From positions 1 through 6,446 of the forward strand of contig JAFABO010000227.1 in assembly GCA_023426005.1 (NCBI GenBank): DNA of 6,446 nucleotides, written 5' to 3'. Positions 1 to 5,856 of this stretch are shown one piece after another; position 1 is the first letter of the stretch; every line of letters starts with the position of its first letter. The notes below the pieces were generated by a model. That model saw only the letters and a list, made by a program, of their open reading frames with translations. It ran no database searches and was not told the origin of the DNA. This DNA comes from Bacillota bacterium. Lineage in GTDB: Bacteria > Bacillota > Clostridia > Acetivibrionales > DSM-1351. The translations under genes and the position numbers were made by a program.

Positions 1-577
1 ACAGTGCTCCGTCCACACCAATCATGCCGATAATGTGCAGAATTACATCCTTACCTCCAACCCACTTCTGAGGTTTTCCACTGAGTACAAATTTTATTGC
101 TTCAGGCACCTTGAACCAGGCTTCACCTGTGGCCATGCCCGCTGCCATATCCGTGCTTCCGATACCTGTGGAGAAAGCTCCCAGTGCACCGTAGGTACAG
201 GTATGCGAATCGGCCCCTATCACCACGTCACCCGGAACTACCAGACCCTTCTCAGGAAGAAGTGCGTGTTCAACTCCCATCTGGCCCACCTCAAAGAAAT
301 TCACTATGCCCATTTTTTTTGAAAACTCTCTGCAAACCTTAACCTGCTCGGCTGATTTGATATCCTTGTTAGGAGTAAAGTGATCCGGAACTATAGCAAT
401 TTTGTTCCCGTCAAATACCCTGTCCAGGCCAACCTTTTCAAATTCCTTTATAGCAACAGGTGATGTTATATCATTTCCCAACACCATATCCAGTTTAGCT
501 TTTATCAGCTGTCCTGCCGTTACCGAATCCAAGCCGGCGTGAGCTGCAAGAATTTTCTGTGTCATTGTCATACCCAT
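1..577 (-). CDS. leuC: 3-isopropylmalate dehydratase large subunit, N-terminal part (runs off window)
   Basis: LeuC pairs with LeuD to isomerise 2-isopropylmalate to 3-isopropylmalate in leucine biosynthesis, in the cytoplasm, using a [4Fe-4S] cluster. The visible 192 codons begin MGMTMTQKILAAHAGLDS and contain aconitase-family active-site motifs: VPDHFTPN at residues 63-70 (the DH pair) and GADSHTCTYG at 121-130 (the DSHT segment), followed by GIGSTDMAAGMATGE at 138-152. The family is usually about 420 residues, so a little under half is present. The three cluster-ligand cysteines lie in the missing C-terminal part. The start at 577 is chosen because GGGGAGG (587-593) lies 9 nt upstream; in-frame ATGs at 571 and 565 are spaced less well. 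The gene has its own predicted promoter and a long structured leader. leuD would be expected downstream, outside the window. The related homoaconitase/HacA family is a less likely alternative. Confidence 0.93.
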   Translation of the reverse strand, partial: MGMTMTQKILAAHAGLDSVTAGQLIKAKLDMVLGNDITSPVAIKEFEKVGLDRVFDGNKIAIVPDHFTPNKDIKSAEQVKVCREFSKKMGIVNFFEVGQMGVEHALLPEKGLVVPGDVVIGADSHTCTYGALGAFSTGIGSTDMAAGMATGEAWFKVPEAIKFVLSGKPQKWVGGKDVILHIIGMIGVDGAL

Positions 578-586
578 ACTAACAAA

Positions 587-593
587 CCTCCCC
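587..593 (-). promoter_or_regulatory. Ribosome binding site of leuC
   Basis: On the minus strand GGGGAGG precedes the ATG at 577 with a 9-nt spacer. It decides between three nearby in-frame ATGs (577, 571, 565) in favour of the first. It lies outside, just 3' of, the structured element at 610-763, so that fold would leave it accessible. Confidence 0.8.
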
Positions 594-609
594 ATATTCA
601 TAAATGTCT

Positions 610-763
610 AAAGTCAATTACTATCGGCTGAAAGCCGATAGTTTGGGTTTGAAGCTGAAGCCTCCTGAAGTATAAAAAATCATACAAACCCAAACTGCGT
701 TGAAAGCCAGCTTAAAAGCAATATTCGACAGAAAGACGAAGGCTTTCAACCGTAATTGACTTT
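610..763 (-). repeat. Structured palindromic element in the leuC leader (MITE-like or structured RNA)
   Basis: Four perfect inverted-repeat pairs nest into a predicted four-way junction. The outer 12-bp stem AAAGTCAATTAC (610-621) pairs with 752-763. Inside it lie a 9-bp hairpin with a 3-nt loop (CTATCGGCT 621-629 with 633-641), a 12-bp stem (640-651 with 685-696) enclosing a small GTAT/ATAC hairpin (670-673 with 682-685), and a 10-bp stem GTTGAAAGCC (699-708) with 741-750. Neighbouring stems share an end base or two (621, 640-641), so they stack closely. No hairpin is followed by a U-tract, so it is not a plain attenuator. There is no T-box GGTGGTACC-type motif and no riboswitch core I recognise. 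Its compact palindromic form with inverted ends fits a non-autonomous mobile repeat, but no clear target-site duplication is seen. Strand is given as that of leuC transcription. Confidence 0.7.
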
Positions 764-783
764 GGTAAATTACATTGACTTTG
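755..783. repeat. Direct repeat ATTGACTTTG, 19-bp period
   Basis: The 10-bp sequence ATTGACTTTG occurs at 755-764 and 774-783. The first copy overlaps the right inverted end of the multi-stem element and runs one base past it, so the second copy could be a relic of another element end or half of a protein-binding site. A separate 6-bp inverted pair, GTAATT (752-757) with AATTAC (768-773), spans the gap and would compete with the outer stem. Confidence 0.5.
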
Positions 784-805
784 CAAAATATAAATCAGCA
801 ATTAC

Positions 806-834
806 TAATTAACTTTAATTAACTCTAATTTTTA
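806..834. promoter_or_regulatory. Three 10-bp-phased TAATTA/TAATTT units at the leuC start point
   Basis: TAATTAACT occurs at 806-814 and again at 816-824, and a degenerate third copy TAATTTTTA begins at 826. The exact 10-bp period places the AT-rich units on one face of the helix. They overlap the predicted -10 box and initial transcribed region of leuC. This could be an operator or simply curved AT-rich promoter DNA. The function is inferred. Confidence 0.4.
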
Positions 835-859
835 TATCGGATACTTTCTATGATTACAA
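831..859 (-). promoter_or_regulatory. Predicted sigma-A-type promoter of leuC
   Basis: On the minus strand TTGTAA (854-859) and TATAAA (831-836) are separated by exactly 17 bp, matching 4/6 and 5/6 positions of the vegetative consensus. The site lies just downstream of the U-tract of the araC terminator, as expected for an independent leuC transcript. Initiation would fall near 824, giving a leader of roughly 250 nt. Confidence 0.5.
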
Positions 860-865
860 ACGGCT

Positions 866-931
866 AAAAAATAAGAGCACTTTTTAACCTTGGCTTAAAT
901 TCATTATACAATAAGGCTAATAAGTGTTCTT
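866..931 (-). terminator. Rho-independent terminator after the araC-family gene
   Basis: On the minus strand 19-nt arms (913-931 and 873-891) pair along their whole length apart from two mismatches and one G-U pair, enclosing a 21-nt loop. Six U residues (866-871) follow the stem after one A. It begins 20 nt past the araC stop codon. The stem is long and mostly AT with a few G-C pairs near the ends. No comparable T-tract lies on the plus-strand side, so it looks unidirectional. Confidence 0.7.
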
Positions 932-951
932 CATGATATTTACCGTTATCT

Positions 952-1857
952 TTAATAATTATGAATGTTTTTTGACGAATTACGGTACTGCATAGGTGTC
1001 ATATTTATCTGTTTTTTAAACATATCATTAAACCGCTGCTGATTGGAAAAGCCCACGCTGTGAGCAATTTCGCCGACCTTCATATCAGTCTCCTCCAAGA
1101 GCTCACAGGCACGTTTTATCCTGATATTCAAAAGATACTGCATGGGGCTCAAACCGGTAACCTCCTTAAATGCCCTCGTAAAGTAGCTGGGGCTGAGGAA
1201 GACATATCTTGCTATATCGGTTATTGAAATCTCTCTTTCAAAGTTATTGTGTACAAACTGAATTGCCGAATGCATAAGTTCCTTTATTTTTGGGCTCTTA
1301 TTCTTTATGCTGTTTTCCCATTCGGCCTTCAGCGCCCTGGATATGAGAACAAACAGTTCCATCAGCATAAGATAGTCCAGCAGTTCACTTCCCAGCTGGT
1401 CACTTGCTTTTTCCTTAAGTATTCTGTTCAGAAGTATTATTATGTCATTTTTCTGACTCACCTTAAGTTTTATAAAAGCACCGGATCCCCTTCCGCTGAC
1501 AAAGTTTATAAAGTCTTCGAGTGAAGCCTCCGACATAGCCAGGTTTGACTGGTTCATAAACTTAAAATACAGGACTATGAAGTCACACCCTCCGTCTGAG
1601 GTAACCTCCAGCTTGTGGTGCTGATGCGGCTTTATGATAACTATGTCGTTTGATCCCACAGTTACCGTCTGGTCTCCTATTTCAAACAGACCTCCGCCTG
1701 ATTTAATGTATACCATTTCAAAGGTTTCGTGGATACTAAGCCCTTTCGACCATTCAGCATTCCGATACCGCTCTATGGCCTTTATACTGGTTACAGGTAT
1801 AAAACTTGCCGCACCCAGAACACCTTCCCATGCTTTTGGTATTGACATAGACTGCAT
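952..1857 (-). CDS. AraC-family transcriptional regulator with N-terminal cupin-like domain
   Basis: A 301-residue DNA-binding regulator. The N-terminal half (about residues 38-100) is a small beta-rich cupin-like sensor containing HETFEMVYIKSGGG and KPHQHHKLEV, typical of AraC_binding domains, often on regulators of sugar or metabolite uptake. The C-terminal domain (about 191-292) has the two AraC helix-turn-helices: ISITDIARYVFLSPSYF (210-226) and VGEIAHSVGFSNQQRF (261-276), the second being the family signature. The effector and targets cannot be read from the sequence. The start at 1857 is supported by AAAGGGGG 9 nt upstream; the ATG three codons later (1848) is possible. It lies 90 bp after the helicase gene with no terminator between, and ends at its own terminator. 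The leuC promoter beyond is a possible but unproven target. Confidence 0.92.
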   Translation of the reverse strand: MQSMSIPKAWEGVLGAASFIPVTSIKAIERYRNAEWSKGLSIHETFEMVYIKSGGGLFEIGDQTVTVGSNDIVIIKPHQHHKLEVTSDGGCDFIVLYFKFMNQSNLAMSEASLEDFINFVSGRGSGAFIKLKVSQKNDIIILLNRILKEKASDQLGSELLDYLMLMELFVLISRALKAEWENSIKNKSPKIKELMHSAIQFVHNNFEREISITDIARYVFLSPSYFTRAFKEVTGLSPMQYLLNIRIKRACELLEETDMKVGEIAHSVGFSNQQRFNDMFKKQINMTPMQYRNSSKNIHNY

Positions 1858-1947
1858 ATTACCCCGCCCCCTTTAGACTTTTATTACACTTTATACTATC
1901 TTTCTATTTCTTCTCTGCTTCTTTTCTTCCCTTTTCCCACTTCTTTC
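1858..1947 (-). other. Purine-rich spacer between helicase and araC-family genes
   Basis: The minus-strand transcript of this 90-bp gap is strongly purine-biased from about 1905 to 1947 (mostly A and G with few pyrimidines), then AT-rich, and ends in AAAGGGGGCGGGG before the araC start. No hairpin with a U-tract is present, so nothing here obviously ends the helicase transcript. A TATAAA (near 1892-1897) could serve as a -10 box but lacks a matching -35. Confidence 0.6.
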
Positions 1948-3735
1948 CTACTTATTTTCCCTCTTCTGGGCCTTCTGAGGCTTACGATCCCATGGTTTGA
2001 GATTCTTGGGAGGCTTTCCTACGAACTTAATGCCGGTCTGCTTTCTGTCTTTGCCCGTACCGCCTTCCTTTTTGTCATCACACCTGAATTTCTTACCAGA
2101 CTTATCATTGCCAAATTTCTTTTGGTCACCCGGCTTGCTGTCCTTGCCAAACCTTTTTTCTCCTCTGTCATCGCGGTTGTGCCCGGCAGCCGGTTTATCG
2201 CTGCCTTTTTTGAACCTTGCGGCCGGTCTGTCATCGCGACTAAACTTCGATCCGGGCTTATCGCCTTCACGCTTGGGCTTTGAGCCCTGCCTTTCATCCC
2301 GGTTAAATTTATTATCGGACTTTCCGCCAATCTTAAACTTTGTACCACCCTTGCCGGACCATTTTTCATCCCTGCCGCCCTTTTTATAGCCATCCCCGGC
2401 TTTGTCCTTACCGGGCAGCTTGTATTTTCTTTCAGGCCGGTCCTTATCGAACTTCTTACCAGGTCTGTCACTCTTTCCATGTTCAAAAGTATTTTTTTCA
2501 CCTGTGCCGCCGGCCTCAGTTTCACTCTTGCGGCCGTTATGCCTGCTTAACCTCTGACCATATTCACTGGTAGTATCGAATTTCTTCCTTTCCTTCCTGT
2601 ATTCCACTATTGCCCCATTGTACATTGATTTGGGAATAATGGAAATTCTCAATTCATTTTCATATTGCTTTATAACGGGTTTCTCTTTTTCAGTAACAAT
2701 GGAAATTGCCACACCTTCATTGCCGTTCCTGCCTGTTCTGCCCGCTCTGTGCAAATACTCCATGGATCTCTCGGGAATGTTTACATTAAAAATATGTGTA
2801 ACACCTTCTATATCCAGTCCCCTGGCAGCAATATCCGAAGCTATCAGCAGCTGCAGTCTGCCCGATTTGAAATCATCCATTGTCTTTTTTCTGTCGCTTT
2901 TCACATTTGAACCATGAAGACCGTCAGCCCGTAATTTGTGGTATTTAAGTTTTTCAGCAGCTTCGGCTATGTCTTCGGCATTACCAAAGAAGGCAATAGC
3001 CTTTGGCGGATTGATTATCCTGACCAGCTTGCGGAGCACATCGATTTTATCTCTCTGCTCTGCCACAAAATATATATGGTCAATTGTGTCCGGAACTTCA
3101 ATGACGTTCTTGCTCTTAATAACCCTGGGTTCCTTCATCAACAGCCTTGCTCTTTCAATTGTACGCGCCGACATGGAGGCAGAGCACATCATGATCTGCC
3201 TTTCCTTAAGCGTGGTCTTGATAACAGCCTTTATGCCCTCTATATTGCTGTCATCCAGAAGCCGGTCGGCCTCATCGATGATTACGGTTTTTATGGTATG
3301 CGCCGAAATCTTCTTTTTCTGGATCAGTTCAAGTATTCTTCCGGCAGTACCGACTATAATATGCGGCTTGGTTCTAAGCTTGTCAACCTGCCTTGTTATA
3401 TTTACATCACCGATTACCGGTGTTGAAGATGCTTTCAGCTCGGAATTGAGGGACAGCATTTCTATGACCCTTATGACCTGTATGGCAAGTTCGTGGGTGG
3501 GGACAAGAATGAGCGCCTGCATTTCCTTTTTTTCAGTATCCAGCTTTTCAAAAAGCGGGAGCAGATAAGCAAGAGTTTTACCTGTTCCGGTCTCAGACTG
3601 AAAAATCAGGTCACTGCTTTTCTGCGCCTCGGGTATTACCTTTTGCTGTATTTCGGTCGGCACTGTGATATCCGCCAGTTTAAGTGCCTCAACGAGTGAC
3701 CTGTTCAGGTGCATGCCTTCAAATGTTTGTTCCAT
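1948..3735 (-). CDS. DEAD-box ATP-dependent RNA helicase with long basic C-terminal tail
   Basis: A 595-residue cytoplasmic RNA helicase that remodels RNA duplexes or RNP, likely in ribosome assembly or mRNA turnover. Core motifs in order: an upstream F (residue 5) and Q-motif region TVPTEIQQ (24-31), Walker A SETGTGKT (47-54), motif Ia PTHELA (79-84), Ib VGTAGR (128-133), DEAD (154-157), III SAS (185-187), V ASDIAARGLD (299-308) and VI HRAGRTGRNG (329-338). Motifs Ia, Ib and III differ slightly from the usual PTRELA, TPGR and SAT. Residues from about 380 to 595 form a disordered Lys/Gly/Asp/Arg-rich tail with 21-residue repeats and no recognisable DbpA-type RRM. It is most like CshA/RhlE-type helicases, but I cannot assign a symbol. 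The ATG at 3735 follows AAAGGAG with a 5-nt spacer. It lies 49 bp after the ABC-F gene, probably in one transcript. Confidence 0.94.
   Translation of the reverse strand: MEQTFEGMHLNRSLVEALKLADITVPTEIQQKVIPEAQKSSDLIFQSETGTGKTLAYLLPLFEKLDTEKKEMQALILVPTHELAIQVIRVIEMLSLNSELKASSTPVIGDVNITRQVDKLRTKPHIIVGTAGRILELIQKKKISAHTIKTVIIDEADRLLDDSNIEGIKAVIKTTLKERQIMMCSASMSARTIERARLLMKEPRVIKSKNVIEVPDTIDHIYFVAEQRDKIDVLRKLVRIINPPKAIAFFGNAEDIAEAAEKLKYHKLRADGLHGSNVKSDRKKTMDDFKSGRLQLLIASDIAARGLDIEGVTHIFNVNIPERSMEYLHRAGRTGRNGNEGVAISIVTEKEKPVIKQYENELRISIIPKSMYNGAIVEYRKERKKFDTTSEYGQRLSRHNGRKSETEAGGTGEKNTFEHGKSDRPGKKFDKDRPERKYKLPGKDKAGDGYKKGGRDEKWSGKGGTKFKIGGKSDNKFNRDERQGSKPKREGDKPGSKFSRDDRPAARFKKGSDKPAAGHNRDDRGEKRFGKDSKPGDQKKFGNDKSGKKFRCDDKKEGGTGKDRKQTGIKFVGKPPKNLKPWDRKPQKAQKRENK
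2148..2328 (-). repeat. 63-bp imperfect tandem repeats in the helicase tail
   Basis: The DNA word TCTGTCATCGCG occurs at 2164-2175 and again 63 bp away at 2227-2238, and a 9/12 match lies another 63 bp on (2290-2301). In protein these give KFNRDER (476-482), KFSRDDR (497-503) and HNRDDR (519-524), each separated by 21 residues, with KPG/KPA linkers. The unit resembles RG/RDD-type RNA-binding low-complexity tails and may vary in copy number between strains. Confidence 0.65.
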
Positions 3736-3784
3736 TTGTTCTCCTTTATAAAGTTCATATATTTATAATTAAAAATTTTATTAA
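3736..3784 (-). other. Short AT-rich junction between ABC-F and helicase genes with helicase RBS
   Basis: Forty-nine bases separate the ABC-F stop codon from the helicase start. They are nearly all A/T, with a weak A/T-only inverted pair but no U-tract terminator, which supports co-transcription. AAAGGAG at 3741-3747 (minus strand) is a near-ideal ribosome binding site 5 nt before the helicase ATG. Confidence 0.65.
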
Positions 3785-5749
3785 TTAATCTTTATTTTTG
3801 CTCTTTTCAATCTTTTCAGCCAGCTCGTATAAATATGTCCAGCGCTCCATAAGATACTCCAGCTCCTCCTCCAGCTTCCGCTGTTTTTCCAGGAGCTCCT
3901 GGAGCAGTGCATAATCGCTCGAAGCCCGATCTATCTCCATTTTATTCTTCTCAATTTCGCTTTCCTTATCAGCTATTTTATCATCAATTTCCTCAAATTC
4001 CTTCTGCTCCTTGAAAGTAAATTTCAAAGGCCGTTCCTTCTGTCCGTCTCTGCCGCTTCCCGCGGCCTGATTATTTTTTTCTCCTGCCTGACCCGATTGT
4101 TTGTTATTTTCCGGCTTTCCTGAATTCCGATCAGCCTCTTCCTTAAGTGCTGCTTTCTCATAATATGCTTCTCTATAGGCAGTATAGTTTCCTGCATATT
4201 TATTGATAAATCCATCTCCCTCAAAGGAAAAAATACGCTCGGCAATCCGGTCAAGAAAATATCTGTCATGGGATACGGTAATCACCGCCCCCGGGAACTC
4301 ATCCAGGTAGCTTTCCAGTATGGTCAGAGTCTGTATGTCCAGATCATTGGTGGGCTCGTCCAATAACAGTATGTTTGGCGCCCCCATTAAGATACCGAGC
4401 AGGTAAAGCCTCCTCTTTTCTCCGCCCGACAGTTTTGCTATGGGTGTCCACTGGACACCCGGCGGGAACAGAAAGCGTTCCAGCATCTGTGAAGCACTGA
4501 GGCTGCCTTTTTTAGTTTCGATATGCTCCGCTATCTGCCTGATATATTCTATAACGCGCAGGTTCTGATCCATACCTGCATTTTCCTGCGTAAAAAAACC
4601 GATCTTAACGGTTTCGCCAATTTCCACATTTCCTTTATCAGGCTTGATTTCCCCAGAAATAATCCGGAGAAGTGTTGATTTTCCGATGCCATTGGGGCCT
4701 ATAATCCCTATCCTGTCATCCCGGAGCAGGATATAGCTGAAATCCCTTATGAGTACTTTATCCCCATATGATTTATCTACATTTTCCAGCTCAATTATTT
4801 TCCTTCCCAGCCTTGAGGAACCAACCTGTATCTCAACATTGTCCTCCTGCTTTGGTGCCTCTTTTTCCTGGAGCTTCTCAAATCTCCCTATTCTGGCTTT
4901 TTGTTTTGTTGATCTGGCCTGCGCACCCCTTCTGATCCATTCCAGTTCGCTCCGCAGCAGACTCTGGCGTTTCCTCTCCGAGGCCTGTTCCAGCTCCTCC
5001 CGTTCAACCTTCATTTCAAGAAACTTGCTGTAATTTGCCTGATAACTATAGAGTTTCCCATTATCAAGCTCTATAATTCTATTTGCCACCCTTTCAAGAA
5101 AATATCTGTCATGGGTCACCATCAACAGTGCACCTTTTCTTGAATTTAAATATTTTTCAAGCCAGTCAACAGAGTCATTGTCTATATGATTTGTAGGCTC
5201 ATCCATTATCAGCAGTTCTGTTGGATTTATCAGGGCCCCCGCCATGGCAATCCGTTTTCTCTGCCCGCCCGAAAGCTCTGCAACATCGATATCATAATTG
5301 CTTATTCCAAGCCTGCTGAGAATTGTTTTGGCCTCACTTTCCATGGTCCAGGCATTCATGGTGTCCATTTTCTGCATCAGCTCCAGCAGCCTTTTTTCCA
5401 GCTGTTTGTCTTCGGGGGCTTCCTGGCATTTCTTAATTACATACTCATATTCCCTCAGCAATTCCATTACGGGAGAGTGTCCCGTAAATACCTGTTGAAG
5501 GACGGTTGTACCTGTTTCGAAGTTTGGAGCCTGCTCAAGATAACCCACCCGTACATTATTTGCTTTGATTACCCGGCCTGCATCAGTCTGTTCCAGGCCG
5601 GCTACCACTTTGAGCAGTGTACTTTTACCGGTTCCGTTTATGCCTATGAGACCGATTTTGTCTCCTTCTTCTATTCCCAGCCATATATCATTAAAAAGGA
5701 TTTTTTCACTATAGCTTTTGGATACGCCTTCCGCCGATAAAATGTTCAA
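3785..5749 (-). CDS. uup: Uup-like ABC-F family ATPase
   Basis: A 654-residue soluble protein with two ABC ATPase domains and no membrane segments. ABC-F proteins bind the ribosome E-site region and influence translation or ribosome assembly. Domain 1: Walker A GINGTGKST (36-44), signature LSGGQ (159-163), Walker B IMDEP (181-185), H-loop THD (212-214). A charged linker (about 240-310) carries the WIRRGAQARSTKQKARI stretch seen in Uup. Domain 2: Walker A GPNGIGKST (351-359), LSGGE (440-444), LLDEPTND (462-469), SHD (493-495). A low-complexity hinge (about 535-575) leads to a C-terminal coiled coil (about 580-650) ending near ERWTYLYEL, the Uup-type CTD. Both catalytic glutamates (184, 465) are present. 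The start codon is TTG; AAGGAG lies 8 nt upstream and no nearby ATG competes. An antibiotic-resistance ABC-F is less likely given the CTD. Confidence 0.9.
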   Translation of the reverse strand: MNILSAEGVSKSYSEKILFNDIWLGIEEGDKIGLIGINGTGKSTLLKVVAGLEQTDAGRVIKANNVRVGYLEQAPNFETGTTVLQQVFTGHSPVMELLREYEYVIKKCQEAPEDKQLEKRLLELMQKMDTMNAWTMESEAKTILSRLGISNYDIDVAELSGGQRKRIAMAGALINPTELLIMDEPTNHIDNDSVDWLEKYLNSRKGALLMVTHDRYFLERVANRIIELDNGKLYSYQANYSKFLEMKVEREELEQASERKRQSLLRSELEWIRRGAQARSTKQKARIGRFEKLQEKEAPKQEDNVEIQVGSSRLGRKIIELENVDKSYGDKVLIRDFSYILLRDDRIGIIGPNGIGKSTLLRIISGEIKPDKGNVEIGETVKIGFFTQENAGMDQNLRVIEYIRQIAEHIETKKGSLSASQMLERFLFPPGVQWTPIAKLSGGEKRRLYLLGILMGAPNILLLDEPTNDLDIQTLTILESYLDEFPGAVITVSHDRYFLDRIAERIFSFEGDGFINKYAGNYTAYREAYYEKAALKEEADRNSGKPENNKQSGQAGEKNNQAAGSGRDGQKERPLKFTFKEQKEFEEIDDKIADKESEIEKNKMEIDRASSDYALLQELLEKQRKLEEELEYLMERWTYLYELAEKIEKSKNKD

Positions 5750-5757
5750 TTGCAGAT

Positions 5758-5763
5758 CTCCTT
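5758..5763 (-). promoter_or_regulatory. Ribosome binding site that fixes the TTG start of the ABC-F gene
   Basis: AAGGAG on the minus strand is followed, after 8 nt, by TTG at 5749-5747 and then the typical ABC-F N-terminus NILSAEGVSKSYSEK. The next in-frame ATG is well inside domain 1, so the TTG is the supported start. Confidence 0.8.
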
Positions 5764-5793
5764 CATTCTTTGAGAAATACTTTCTAAAATATT

Positions 5794-5802
5794 ATTATAC
5801 CA
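5794..5802 (-). promoter_or_regulatory. Extended -10 promoter upstream of the ABC-F gene
   Basis: On the minus strand TGGTATAAT (TG at 5802-5801, TATAAT at 5799-5794) is a perfect extended -10 element. No good -35 is visible at 16-18 bp; TAGCAA matches only 3/6, as is common for extended -10 promoters. It would give a leader of about 35-40 nt and drive the ABC-F gene, then the helicase and possibly the araC-family gene. Confidence 0.55.
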
Positions 5803-5856
5803 TTGATACGGAGGTATTTGCTACGTTCAGTTTTCCCGTTTATTGCCTACACAGTC

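Larger units (their letters stand above)
578..951 (-). other. Intergenic region between araC-family gene and leuC
   Basis: This 374-bp stretch has no convincing gene on either strand. In transcription order it holds the araC terminator (866-931), the leuC promoter (831-859), three 10-bp-phased AT-rich units (806-834), the direct repeat ATTGACTTTG (774-783 and 755-764), the multi-stem element (610-763) and the leuC ribosome binding site (587-593). It is AT-rich, especially 764-860. The predicted leuC leader is about 245-250 nt. Confidence 0.8.

Noticed and set aside
621..683. Minus-strand 20-codon ORF starting MIFYTSGG inside the leuC leader, a possible leader peptide
   Set aside because: It has no ribosome binding site, contains only one leucine codon, and lies within the paired element, so it is better explained as a by-product of the palindromic sequence.
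578..830. Leucine T-box riboswitch upstream of leuC
   Set aside because: No T-box GGTGGTACC-like sequence and no terminator hairpin with a U-tract could be found before the leuC start.
2019..2525. 168-residue minus-strand ORF within the helicase tail
   Set aside because: It is an alternate frame of the repetitive basic tail, lacks a recognisable domain and fully overlaps a well-supported gene.
2936..3568. 210-residue plus-strand ORF, hydrophobic, opposite the helicase core
   Set aside because: It is antisense to conserved DEAD-box motifs and its hydrophobicity follows from the complementary codons; no ribosome binding site or family resemblance.
3889..3902. 14-bp palindrome CCAGGAGCTCCTGG
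   Set aside because: It falls in Leu/Glu-rich coiled-coil codons (LQELLE), where such palindromes arise from codon composition.
4442..4460. Perfect 8-bp hairpin with a 3-nt loop (GGGTGTCC/GGACACCC) inside the ABC-F gene
   Set aside because: No U-tract follows on either strand and it encodes the conserved-looking PGVQWTP segment, so a chance coding palindrome is likelier than a terminator.
5186..5740. 184-residue plus-strand ORF opposite ABC domain 1
   Set aside because: Antisense shadow of conserved ABC motifs with no independent support.
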